A stretch of DNA of 64,000 bases from positions 3,348,001 to 3,412,000 of the forward strand of contig OZ251223.1 of assembly GCA_965240325.2 (NCBI GenBank), in the 5' to 3' direction. Below, in pieces: positions 1-10,800 of the stretch. The notes below the pieces were generated by a model that searched no databases, was not told the origin of the DNA, and saw nothing but the letters and a program-made list of their open reading frames with translations. The position numbers and the translations under genes were made by a program. The DNA comes from Rebecca billardiae RCC1528. Its lineage: Eukaryota > Haptophyta. The stretch's first letter is position 1. Each line of letters starts with the position of its first letter.

Positions 1-2
1 GC

Positions 3-578
3 CATGACGGCGGGCAGTCGGCGACAGACGGAGGCAGGGCGCACCACGGCGGAGACTGGCGCGAGCGCTGGCATGAGCGCGACCGGAGCGGCGAGCGCGG
101 GCGGGACGATCGAGAGCATGGGCGAGATGATCGCCGCGAGCGCGAGCCCGCCCGCCCTCGCGAGCGTGATCGCGGGCACGGCCATGAGCGCGACCGCCGT
201 GGCGACCATGACAGGCACCCTTTGCGTCAGCGCGACCGCTCGCGCTCGCGCGAACGCGAACGCGAGCGAGTCGGTCGCAGCGCGGATGAGGGCAGCAATC
301 GTGGTGGGAGCGACCGTGGTGGCCACTCACAGCGCAATGCCAATCCCCCGGAGCGCGAGCACCGGGTGGAGCCCTCACGCCCCTCCGGAAATGGCTCCGC
401 GCGCGACAGCACGCCGTCGCGAGGGGACGCGCATGCCGGCAGGGGCGGACCCCGGAGTCGCGGTCAAGGCCCCCGCCCAGGGCCTGGCCCGGGCGGAGGC
501 TCTGGACACGGAGGGGGCAGGAGCAACGGACCTCCAGGCGACCTTCGCGCTCGTCTGCAAGAGATGAAGCGCCGATGA
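3..578 (+). CDS. RS/RE/RD-rich protein, C-terminal part (5' end outside window)
   Basis: The frame is open from the first bases of the window to a TGA at 576-578, giving 191 residues with no start codon that looks natural, so this is the tail of a longer protein. The first half is runs of Arg-Asp, Arg-Glu and Arg-Ser; the second half is Gly/Pro/Ser-rich and the chain ends in a basic helix (LRARLQEMKRR). Such tails are typical of splicing and RNA-processing proteins (U1-70K-like, SR-related), where they mediate protein-protein contacts and nuclear-speckle localisation. No RRM or zinc finger is visible here, so the family cannot be named. An overlapping Ala/Met-rich frame at 4-567 is a compositional shadow. 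The TGA is followed by an AT-rich stretch (580-612) that suits a 3' end. Confidence 0.6.
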   Translation, partial: HDGGQSATDGGRAHHGGDWRERWHERDRSGERGRDDREHGRDDRREREPARPRERDRGHGHERDRRGDHDRHPLRQRDRSRSRERERERVGRSADEGSNRGGSDRGGHSQRNANPPEREHRVEPSRPSGNGSARDSTPSRGDAHAGRGGPRSRGQGPRPGPGPGGGSGHGGGRSNGPPGDLRARLQEMKRR

Positions 579-817
579 TGTTATATATTTATTATTTTTA
601 AAAACATATCTGATGTAGTCGTAAGCTACTCGGTACTTAATACGCGTACGGCGGCCCGCGGCGGCGTACGCCAGTACAGTATGACAGAATCAGATGACTC
701 ATCAGATGAGCCATCATCGTCCGGTACGATCAACCGGTACTGCCGCTGCCACCGGAAACGTCGTCGCTGGCTATTGAAGGCGGCTGTGGGCCTCGTAGAG
801 CAGTTACCGTTGCCCAA

Positions 818-1668
818 TCACTTCTTCTTGTCCTCATCGGCTGGCTTGATCACACGCAAACGAATGAGCTCATCGCGTACGCTCTCAACACGGCTGAAGA
901 CGAGAAGCGCCGAGCCGAGCTGCGCCACCATCACTTTGCTGCCCGCGTACTTGACGTCAAGCGTCACGATGCGCTGGGAGGAACCGTCCTTGGCCTGGAT
1001 CTGCTTGCCCAGGCCATCGACCATCGACGAATAGACGAGCCTCAAGCGCGGGCTCTCCAGCGAGTACGTACCCGACAGGACATTCCGGATATTCGGAAAG
1101 GGTCCAAAGACGCGGAGGATCTCGTTAGCCTGTCGTGCGTAATGGCGGGCGGCGGGTTCCGCGTCCAGGGGTGCGTCAGGCGTGCGCGCCGGGCCAACGC
1201 ACGCGGGGTGAGATGCGGCGCACTTCGAGCTCTCACCTCGCACTTCTTCGCCTTCCCGGAGCCGATGCTGAGGAAGAAGTCCTCGAAGGACGTGCCGGGC
1301 AGCGTGTGGAGCCCAGTTCCAATCGATTCGAGCGCCTCAGCGGTAGGCACCCACTGCAGCGACCAGGCGCCTGCCACGAGATCGATTGTCGGGGCTTGGC
1401 CAAGGCCGACGAGCTTGTCAATCAGCGCGTCGATGGCCGTCATATCGCGCTTCGATTCGCCCACTCTCTCCAAGAGCTCTGTCTCGGCCGTTTCATCCTT
1501 TGGTTGCTGCGCGAGCGCTGACGGAGCTTTCTGCTTCTTGCGGGCTGCCATGGTCACGATGCGCGAGCGGCAGCCCAGTGCACGAGTCATAGAGACAGGG
1601 TGCATCGGCCGCACAAGCGCCGTCGCGGCACCCACGGCGAGCCAGGCCAGGCAGATTGTCGCCGTCAT
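818..1668 (-). CDS. plastid lipid-associated protein / fibrillin (PAP family), two exons
   Basis: Exons are 1237-1668 and 818-1129, with a 107-bp GT-AG intron (1130-1236) placed by reading frame, giving 247 residues. PAP/fibrillins are small lipocalin-like proteins of plastoglobules and thylakoids. The pattern is visible in LVAGAWSLQWV near the start of the domain, FPNIRNVLSGTYSLESPRLRLVY in the middle (the usual N-G-T-Y and L-R-L-x-Y region) and a closing strand ending LRLRV. The N-terminus (MTATICLAWLAVGAATA, then a basic stretch) resembles a signal peptide plus transit peptide, as expected for a complex plastid. ATG 1668 is chosen because it begins the hydrophobic segment; ATG 1692 would add eight residues. 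The gene is divergent from the TraB gene, starts about 200 bp apart. Confidence 0.72.
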
Positions 1669-1864
1669 CGATGGGCAAGGCCGGGGCACCATGCTGAATG
1701 AAGTCCCCGCGCGTCTCTCTCGCGAGTGTTCGATGTCCTGAGCGTCCACTGTCGCGCGACTTCCGGCTTCGTCCCCGCCGAACTGCCGAAGAGTCGAAGA
1801 CTGAGCCATCGGCAGTCCTGCAATGGCGGTCGGAGGTGTGCGCGACTCAACCAACCAGACGACC

Positions 1865-3067
1865 ATGGGCGCAGCGCGCAGGGTCGCGGTGGCGTGTTTG
1901 CTGTGGGCGTGCCTCGTGCGCGAAGTGGGAGCTACCCAGCCGGCACAGCGAGCCCGCACGACGCTCGCACCACTCATCACAAGCGGGCGGGTTGCCGTCT
2001 GGGAGCGATCGGCAGGAGCCCAACGCGCCGCATCAGGCGCGGTCGGCGCAGGCTGGTCATCTGCGATGGCAAGGACGCACCGCGAGCCCCAAGCCGTCAT
2101 CCTCGTGGGTACATCGCACGTCATTGGGTCGCAGGACACGGCGCAGACTGTTCGGCACGTGATCGACACGATCCGCCCTGATGCGGTGGTTGTTGAGCTC
2201 TGCCGCTCGCGCACCGGCCTCATGTATGCGGGCGCTGACGCAGCGGAGTCGACGCCAGCCAACCCGTTCCGCGTGTACGGCTCGAGCGCGGAGTCGCCCG
2301 TGTCCACGCTCCTGCGCACACTCTCGCTCGGCGGGCCAGTGAGCTTGCTCCTTCGCCTGCTGCTGGCAAGATCAGCCGAGTCTGCACTTGTGGCTGCTGA
2401 CGCCGCGCTGCCCACGGAGGCGAACGAGCGCTACTGCGACTTTCGCGCAGCGCGTGAGGCCGCGGAGGCAGCAAACGCCACGCTAGTGCTCGGCGACCGC
2501 CCCGTTGAGATCACTTTCGAACGCGCCTGGCTCTCGCTCTCGAGCGCGGAGCGCTGGCAGCTGCTGCGTTCCGTGCTTGCACTCGGCGGGGGCGCAGCGC
2601 AGGGCCCCTCTGGCAAAGATGCGGCGGATGCCGAGCCGGGGGCGGATCTGAGCGCCCTCAAGGCCGGCAGGCCCGAGCTTGTGGCCGACGCCCTGGCCGA
2701 TACGCTCCGGCGGACCTTCCCTGGGCTGGCGCGCACCCTGATCGACGAGCGTGACATCTACCTGTCCCTCACGTGCAAGAGCTCCAAAGCGGTGGACGGC
2801 TGCTCGTGCGTCGTCGGCGTCGTCGGCCAGGGCCACCTGCAGGGCGTGCTGCGCGCGCTGGACGAGGACCACTCGGGCCAGTTCAAGGTGCTGACGCACA
2901 CGCCGAGGCGCGCCCGTGCCAAGCAGCGCGTGCTGGGCGTATCACGCACTCTGATCGACCGCCTTGCCTTCGACCTCGGCTTGGGCGGGCTGCTCTGGCT
3001 CGCTGTCGCTGTGGCGCAGTCAGAGATGACAATCGCCATCCCACCCATCCCCTTCATCGGCTCGTGA
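1865..3067 (+). CDS. TraB/PrgY/GumN family protein
   Basis: A 400-residue single-exon protein. Family hallmarks appear in order: a GTSH motif in the first strand (ILVGTSHVIG), then VVELC with a following Arg (the family ELDxxR position), later LGDRP, an ERD motif (LIDERDIYLS) and a GxGHxxG loop (VGQGHLQGV). In TraB/GumN proteins these His/Glu/Asp positions form a putative metal site (Tiki-like fold). Eukaryotic members sit on mitochondrial, ER or plastid membranes. ATG 1865 is chosen because it starts a hydrophobic leader (VAVACLLWACL); ATG 1823 is in frame but adds only polar residues. A hydrophobic segment near the C-terminus (GLLWLAVAVA) could anchor the protein. Exact substrate and location are not visible from sequence. 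Confidence 0.75.
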   Translation: MGAARRVAVACLLWACLVREVGATQPAQRARTTLAPLITSGRVAVWERSAGAQRAASGAVGAGWSSAMARTHREPQAVILVGTSHVIGSQDTAQTVRHVIDTIRPDAVVVELCRSRTGLMYAGADAAESTPANPFRVYGSSAESPVSTLLRTLSLGGPVSLLLRLLLARSAESALVAADAALPTEANERYCDFRAAREAAEAANATLVLGDRPVEITFERAWLSLSSAERWQLLRSVLALGGGAAQGPSGKDAADAEPGADLSALKAGRPELVADALADTLRRTFPGLARTLIDERDIYLSLTCKSSKAVDGCSCVVGVVGQGHLQGVLRALDEDHSGQFKVLTHTPRRARAKQRVLGVSRTLIDRLAFDLGLGGLLWLAVAVAQSEMTIAIPPIPFIGS

Positions 3068-3350
3068 CGAATTATTCATCGGTGACGATGCCCAACACGG
3101 CGCGCATCACAACTACATTCTGACGCGTGCGTCGTCACGCGTAGACAGACTTGCGCGCTTTAAGCTTAGTTTATAACTACTACAAATTCTGACGACAGTG
3201 ACTAGATGAGTCAAGCTGGTCAGAATAAGCTGCTATACAGTAGCAGCTTGCAGAGTCATCAGTGATCAGAATGCGCGCAGCGCGAATGGCAGGATATTGC
3301 TGGTCCCATATGCGACGTAGTAAACTGCTATCACATAGATTGTTCACGCT

Positions 3351-4579
3351 TCACTCGGCGACTTCACGGTCTGCCGACAGCGGCGGTGGCTCCGAAGGTG
3401 AACCGCCGGCCAGGCCCACAGCACCCACAGGCACAGGTGCCACATTTGGCGGAGAGCTGGCGCCCGAGCCCGGGCTGACGTTTTCCGGCTCCTTGGGGGA
3501 CGTGGCACGAGGTTGCGGGTCGGGTGAGCCGCCTGCAGGCGGGACTGCCGCGTCGGCGGCCGCCGTGGCGTCCGGCGCGGGGGTGGCTGCGGGCTGACCA
3601 GCCGCTGCGGTGCCACTCGCGCCGCCGTCGGTGTTCTGCGGCGGCGAGGACGCGGCCGCGCCCTGCTCAAGCTGCCTCAGTCGCGCCGTGACATGCGCCA
3701 CCTTTGCCTCCTTGCCTGGCACCTCTGAGCGCTCGAGCGTGTCCGCCGCTGCGCGGAAGTAGGAGATCGCCTCAGGCACCCGGCCGCACTTCTCGTGGGC
3801 GGCGCCGATGTTGTTGAGGGCGGTTGCATTTACAGCGGCGTCATCCGGCCGGAACTTGCGGTTGAAGGTGAGCACGTGCGCGAAGAGCACGAGCGCCTCC
3901 TCAGGCTGGCCCGCTGCGTACAATCGGAGGCCCTGCGCCCCAACCCCCACCCCAGCCAGACAACCGCCGACACACGCGTGTGCGAGGGGCGCGCGGACGG
4001 TGAGCGAGCAGTCAGCAGCGCGCACGCGCGTTGGCGCAGCCCGAGTGTGCTCTCGACTCGGCGCGCGCGGGCACGGCGTGGGCGCAGGTGCAGGGCGTTC
4101 GCCGGCATCGCACGCACCTCCTCCCACATGGCGCCGGCGACGGGCTGCGCGAGCGCCTCGTCTGCGCCGTCATCGGGCAGGGCGGCGCTCTCTGCCTTTG
4201 CGAGGCGCGCAAGCTTGCTCAGCACGTGGTCGCGCGCTCGGCGGCGCTGCTCGTCCCAGCGCGATTGCGGCTCGCCCGTGGCGTTGAGTACACCGATGGC
4301 CCGCTCGTAGAAGTAGATCGCCGCGTCTTTGCGCCCCACCCGGTCGTATGCCGACGCGAGGTTGTTGAGGTTGGTACACAGCCCCAGCGCGCCCGGCACC
4401 ATGTGCCGCTCGTTGATGGCCAGGCTGGCCTCGAACTGCTCGATCGCCTCCTCGTAGCGCTCGCTCTGAAAGTTGCCCATGCCCTGCTCGAACAAGGCGT
4501 ACCCGAGCTGCAGCGCCTCCTCGCGCGGCACACCGTCGTCGAGCTGCGCGCGCAGGGTGCGCGAGGCCTTGGACTCCAT
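3351..4579 (-). CDS. tetratricopeptide-repeat protein, two exons
   Basis: Exons are 4118-4579 and 3351-3932, joined across a 185-bp intron whose donor (GTGCGTG) and acceptor (GCGCAG) keep phase 0; the protein is 347 residues. Exon 1 holds two TPR units (LGYALFEQGMGNFQSERYEE and LNNLASAYDRVGRKDAAIYFY). Exon 2 holds two more (YAAGQPEEALVLFAHVL and LNNIGAAHEKCGRVPEAISYF), so the intron falls between repeats. The tail of about 100 residues is Pro/Ala/Ser-rich and disordered. TPR arrays of this kinesin-light-chain-like spacing are protein-binding scaffolds; the partner cannot be inferred. The start ATG is the first Met of the helical region. The gene is divergent from the giant glucan-synthase-like gene. 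Confidence 0.7.
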
Positions 4580-4803
4580 CGCCGATTCGCGGCAGAGGTG
4601 TCGACGGGCGGGCGAGGCCGCACCGGGAAGCACTGGCGCATCGCGCGTGAGCGGTTCGTCACTGTCAACGGGGCTGCGAAAAGGTTTGGTGCACAAGCTA
4701 TGACTGAACTTTGCGCTGTGTTCTTCCAGTACGACCTCATTACAGTACGCTTGTCCGAAGCCGCGAAGCGCGGCCAAGCAAGCCGACGACGCTGCCGGCT
4801 CGC

Positions 4804-7800
4804 ATGAGCCGCGCGGCCTTCGCGCTCCCCTTCTCGCCGGCGCTCGCGAGCGCGCTGCGCGGCGATGTGGCTTGGAGCGACGAGCGCACCGCCGTGATCG
4901 TGCGGAGCCTCGCACGTAGCCCCGAGCTCGGCCCAGCCCCGCGTGCCCCTCGGGCCGCACACGGCGACGATTGGTCTCGCGCGCTCGCGTACGCGCACGC
5001 GCTCGTCGCGGACCGCGCAGGTCTGCTCCGAGCGCTGGGCGCGCCGACGGGGTCGTGTGATCAGTCAAACACCGAACGCACACCGCGCGTGTGCATCGCC
5101 GACATCGACGCGCTGCTTGCGCGCGCTCCCGCCGACGCCGGCGCGGCTGCCCTCTCGGCTGAGCTCGCGAGAGAGGATGTGCTCTGGGTGCCTCTGGCCG
5201 CGGACTTGGAGTCCGCGCCCGGCGGCGTGATCGTGCCCGAGGCGCTGGCGCTCGCCGTGGCCGCGGGTGGCCTGCTCGACGCGCACGCCAGCGTCATGGT
5301 CGCGGCCGGCGTGTGCGCGGCGCTGCGCGCTGCCACGGCGCGCGCGGCTCACACGCCGGATGAGCCGAGCGTGGGCGACGGGCGCTGCGCGGCGCGCGAG
5401 TTGCTCGGCCGACTCGAGTCGGTGGCGCAGACGCCCTTCGACCAGCCCGCCGCCGACGCCGCGGCGAGCGCCCTCGTCAGCACGCCGCACCCCGACGGCT
5501 GCTCGCACGACGCTGTGCTCGCCTCGCTCGAGCGCGCGCTGGTGTGCGCGCAGCTGTGCGGCGACCGTGGCGCGCTCGGGCGGCTGGAGGAGGTGCTCGT
5601 GGCGTGCGTGGGGCACGCGAGCGGCGGCGTGAGCTCCGCCGCGGTGCGGCTGCTCAACGCGCTCTACGACGGCACGCCCTGGCAGCTCGACGCGCCGCTG
5701 CCCGTGCGCGTGCGCGCCGTCGGTCAGCCGCTGAGTGTGCGCGCCTCCGCCAGGCAGCGGCCCGCGCCGCTGTGCGCTGCCGAGGCCGAGGCCGACGGGC
5801 GCGGCGCGCACGCGGCGGCGGGCGGAGCCGATGCCGCCACGCATGGCCGACTCGCCGTGCAGCTCGCCGAGCCGCACAGCGCGTGCGCGTGCGCACCGTC
5901 CGAGCGCCCAGCCGGCGCCGCGCCCGGCGCCACCGCCGCGCCGCCGCTTTGGGCGCGGCGGGTCTCGCTCGTGCTGCTGCCCGAGGCAGCCGCCCCGGGG
6001 GCGCTCGGCGCGGCCGGCGCGCACGCCGAGGGGCGCGGACTGGAGGACGAGTCGGAGAGCGTGACGGAGGACGACGACGACTCCGACACCGAGTCCGACG
6101 GTGCGGCAGCCGACGGCGCGCGCGGCGCGCCGCGCGCAGATGATGCTGACGCGTGCGGCGCGCGCGCCGCTCGCCGAGAGCGCTGCGGCGCGGCGGGCGA
6201 GGCGGCGGGCGTGGGGCGGGCGCCTCGGTCGGCCGGCGCGCGCGGCGCGCTGCGCGTGGCCCTCGGCACGCTCCACCGCGCCGGCCCGTACGACTGGCGC
6301 CTCGTGCGAGTTCTGCGCGATGGCACCGTGCTGCCATGCGGCGGCGGCGCGGGCGGCGCGGGCGGCGCGGGCGGCGCGGGCGGCGCCGGAGCGCGCTCGC
6401 GCGGGCGGGTGCTGGCGCAGCCCGCGGACCTGAGCGGCGCGCTGAGCGTGGCGAGCGTGCGCTTCGGCGCGAGCGGCGGCGTGCCCAGCCCCCGCTCCTT
6501 CGCCGAGCTCGAGGCCGCGCTGCCCGCCGTCCGCGCGCGCGGCATCCGCGCGCTGATCCTCGACGACTGCGTGGCGGACGGCTGCGGCACCGCGGCGCGC
6601 GCCGAGCTCGGCGGCTGCCGCGCGCTGGCGAGCGCGTGCGCGCGCGCGGCGGAGCTGGAGATGCGCGTGCTCGTGCGCGTGCGGGCGAGCGTGTGCGCCG
6701 CGCGCGCGCACCGCAAGCACAGCGCGCACGCGCTCCTCGCCGCCGACGACCACCACGGCGGGCTCGGGCGCGCGCGCTGCGCCGACGTGCCCAGCAGGCT
6801 GCTCCTCAACTGGCGGGCGGCGGCCGTGTGGCGCCAGCTGCGGGCGGAATGTGCCGCGCTCGTGCGCGGCTGCGGCGTGCACGGGGTGTTCCTGCACGGC
6901 GCGGACGAGTGGCCGCGGCTGCTCCGCGCCGACGCGGACGAGCTCGGCCGCATCGACGCGGACGGCGAGCGCCACTACCCGGCGGCGCGCGCGCTCGAGG
7001 CACCCGTGGTGCGGAGCGGGCGGCGGAGCGGCGGCGCCGGCGGCGCCGGCGGCGGTGTGGACGGTGGCGAGCGCGGCGCCGACGCGCTGGGGTACTGGCA
7101 CAGCGGCGCGTTCGCCGCGGGGTGGCCCAATCCCCTCCTCCTCGCCCTCAGCGCCGCGCTGAGCGCGTGCGCCCACCCGGACTCGGGCGCGCCCAGCGCG
7201 ATCGTGCTGGCTGGCTGTTCGCACGCGGAGCGGGCGGCCGCGCTCAGCGTGTCCGGCTGTGTGCCCGCCGCGTGCCCGCTGCTGCTGCCGCCGACGGGCG
7301 GCGCGCGCGCCGTCGCGCTGCTGGCGCGCACGCTGCCGCGCGGCGCGCTGCTCGCCGCCCGCCCGCCCGCCTCGCCCGAGCCGCCCGCGCCCACCGCGGC
7401 CGGGGCCGCAGGCTGCGCACACCGCGCCGCTCCGCTCGGCGCGGCGGGGCGCGCGCACGGCGGCGCGAGTGGGGCGGCGCGCCCCGGGTTTGGCGGCGGG
7501 CCCTCCTCGAGCGGGCTGCAGAACGGGCTGCTCGCGCTCGCGCTGCCTGTCGTGGCGTGCGCCGACGAGGAGACGGCGGCGGTGTGGGCTCCGCCCGCGA
7601 GCGTCTCGCGTGCGGCGGCCGCGGCGGCATCGGAGGCGGCGGCGTGCGGTGGCACGGGCGGCCGGAGCAGCACCGGCGCGTGCGCGGACGCGCCAGCGCC
7701 GCAGTGGGCGGGCGGCGTCGAGCCGGGCCTGCCCCGCGAGAGCCCCGACGCGCCCACCTCGCCGCCGCCGCCGCTCCCCGCCCGCGCGGCCCTCCTGCGC

Positions 7801-10800
7801 GCGCGCGCGCTCCACCCGCACCTCTTCCGCGCGCCCGCACACGCGGTGCGCGCGCTCGAGCTGCGCGCGCTCGGAGGCGCGGCCGCGATCGGCGTCGAGC
7901 GCGCGTGCGCGCACGCGTGGCTGGCGCCGCGCTCCGGCTCGGCGGTGGTGTTCGCGATGGGCACGGCCGGCTGGGCCGTCCGCGCGGCGCTGCCGCTCCC
8001 CGCCGCCCTGCTCCGCGCGCGCGCCCTCGGCGGCGCGCGGTGCGCGCACGGCGTCGTGCTGCGCGCGCGCGCGCTCGCGCAGTCGGCGGGCGTGCGCTGG
8101 GCGGCGGGCGGCGCGCACGGCTCGGGCGCGGGGCTGTACGCCGCGGCGGAGCTCGCCTCCGGCCAGCTCTGGGTCGAGCTGCCGCCGTGCGCCGGCGGCT
8201 CGGCCGTGTGCATCGAGATCACCGCCGCGCGCGTCGACGGCGCCGTCGGCGAGTGTGGCTGCTGCACTGAGCCGGCGCCGGCGCCCGGCGCGCCGGCGGA
8301 CGCGGCGCGCGCGCCGGCCGCGCGCGCGTGCGAGGGCTGCCTGGCGGCCGAGCTGCTCTCGCACGCGACGGCGCGGCTCGAGTACCTGCCGCACGGCATC
8401 GACGCGCGCGCCAACGCGGCGGCGAGCCTGCTCAGCACCGGGCTGCGCGAGGCCGCGGCGACGGGCGACGGCGGCACGCTGTGCGCCGCGCTCGGCCAGC
8501 TGCGCGCGTGCACGCGCGCCGCGCCCGCCGTGCTGCGGCGCGCGCTCGCCACCGCGCACCACGCGTACTCGCTGCTGCCCGACGCCGAGCTGACGCGCAT
8601 GATCGCGCGCGTCTCGGCGGGCGGGCGCAGCGCCGCGCTCCCACCGGCCGGCAGCGGCGACGGCGGCGGCGGCAGCGGCAGCGGCGGCGGCAGCGGCAGC
8701 GGCAGCGGCAGCAGTGAGGCGGGCCGCAGCGCCTCCTCCGCCGCCAGCCTGCAGCTCGGGCACGACGATGGCGGCGCGGCGCCGCGCGCGGACGCGGCGG
8801 CGGCGGGCGCGGCGGCGACGGGCGCGGCGCCGAGCGCGGACACCGCCGATGTGGGCGCGGCGGGCGCGAGCGCGGCCGATGCGCCGTGCGTGCGATCGCA
8901 CGACGGCGCCGCGCCAGGCGCGCCCACATCGGCGGCGGCGGACGCCGCGCGGCCGGCGGAGCTCTCCGCAACGGCCGTCGGCGCGGTGGCGGCCGCTGGC
9001 GGCGGGGGCGGCGGCCTGGGGCGCGCGGCGCTGTGCAGCGCGGGCGGAGGCGGCATGAGCGCGAGCGCGAGCTCGAGCGTCGACTCGAGCGCCAACGCGG
9101 ACGGGCGCGGCGTCTCCGATGAGGAGGCGCCCTCGCGCGGCGGCGGCGGGCGCGCGGCGGCGGGCGCGGCGGCGGCGGGCTCGGGCGCCGCACAGCCGCG
9201 CGGCGCGACGCGCGCCGCGCGCGCGCGCGCCGACGCGCACGCCGACGGCGCGGACGGCGCCGCCGCCGCCGCCGCCGCCCTGGACGGCGTCTCCGCCGCG
9301 CTCGGCCACGCGCCTGAGCCGCCCCTCGTGATCGCCTTCATCGCGCCCGAGTTCGGCCCGATCTCGTCGGTGGGCGGGCTGGGCGTGCTGGTCGGCCACC
9401 TGAGCGCCGCGCTCGCCGCCGGCGGCGCGGGCGTGGAGGTGCACGTGCTCGTGCCGTACTGGGCCGTGAGCGCGCGCGGCGACACGGGCGACTACGCGCG
9501 CGCGCGCGGCGCGGGGCGGCAGGCGGCGTGGGCCGTGCGCCACTTCACCGTCGACGCGCGCGCGGACGGCGCGCCGCCCGCGGTCGCGTGCGTGCGCTCC
9601 GCGTCGCTCCGCGGCGTGCGCGCGCACCTGCTCTCGTGCGACGGGCTCTTCGGCGGGCGGCCGTACGCGCAGCTCGACCTGACCGCCGCGGCGCTCTTTG
9701 CGCACGCCGCCGTGCGCGCGCTCGAGGTGCTCGCCGTGTGCGCGGACGTGATCGTCACCAACGACTGGACGACCGCGCTCGTGCCCGCGACGATCCGGCG
9801 CGCGCGCGCCGCGCGCGCCGCGCCGCCCGCCGGCGTCGCCGAGCGCGCCGCCGCCGCCGCGATCTCGCGCGCCGTCCTCGTCCACGTGTGCCACTCGCTC
9901 GAGGCCGGGTACGAGGGCTCTCTGCTCGTCTCGAGCGCCGAGCTGGCCGCGGTTGAGGCGATGGGCGTGCCGGCCGAGCTGCTGCTCGACGACGCGCCCA
10001 AGCGCGGAGCCGGCGGCGCGGCGCCGGGCGCGCACGGCGGGCCGCCGTACGCGCCCGCCGAGCTCGCGGGGAGCCGCGGCGCGCGGGAGCAGCAGCAGCG
10101 GCGGCAGCAGCGGCAGCAGCAGCAGCTGGACGCGCGGCGCGGCGGCGGGGCCGGCGCCTCGGCCAACGGCGCGCACGCCGTCAGCCTCTCGCGCGCCGCG
10201 CTGCTCTGCTGCGACCGCTGGGCGACCGTCGGCCTCTCCTACTGCGCGCGGCTGCTGGAGATGAGCCGGCTCGCGCCGCTGCTGCGCGCGCGCGGCCCGC
10301 CCATCATCGCGCCGCCCGGCGTGCCCCTCGACGAGCACCGCGCGGCCATGGCTGCCCTCGCGCCCTCGCGCGGCGCGGCCAAGGCGCAGCTCCAGCGGCT
10401 GTGCTTTGGCGCGGCGGGCGTGCGCGCGGCCACGCCCCTCCTCGCCTTCGTGGGCCGCATCACGCGGCAGAAGGGCGTCCACCTGCTGCTCGACGCGCTG
10501 CCCGCGCTGCTCGAGCGGCGCGGCGGCGACGTGCAGCTGGTCGTCTGCGGACGCGCCGAGCCCGCCGACCGGTATGCACAGAGCTGCGCGCGCCAGATGG
10601 GCGCGCTGCGCGAGCGCTACCCGCACCACTTCTGGGCGCGGCCGGCGCACTACTGCGCGCACGGCGCGCTCGTCAACCTCGCGGCGGACGTGTGCGTGAT
10701 GCCCTCCCTCTTCGAGCCCGGCGGGATCGTGCAGCACGAGTTCTTCGCGGCGGGCGCGCCCGTCGTCGCGTTCGACACGGACGGGCTGCGCGACTCTGTC

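Noticed and set aside
4-567. Ala/Met-rich 187-residue frame at the left edge
   Set aside because: It overlaps the RS/RE-rich frame, whose repeats are typical of real splicing-factor tails and whose stop lies just before AT-rich 3' sequence.
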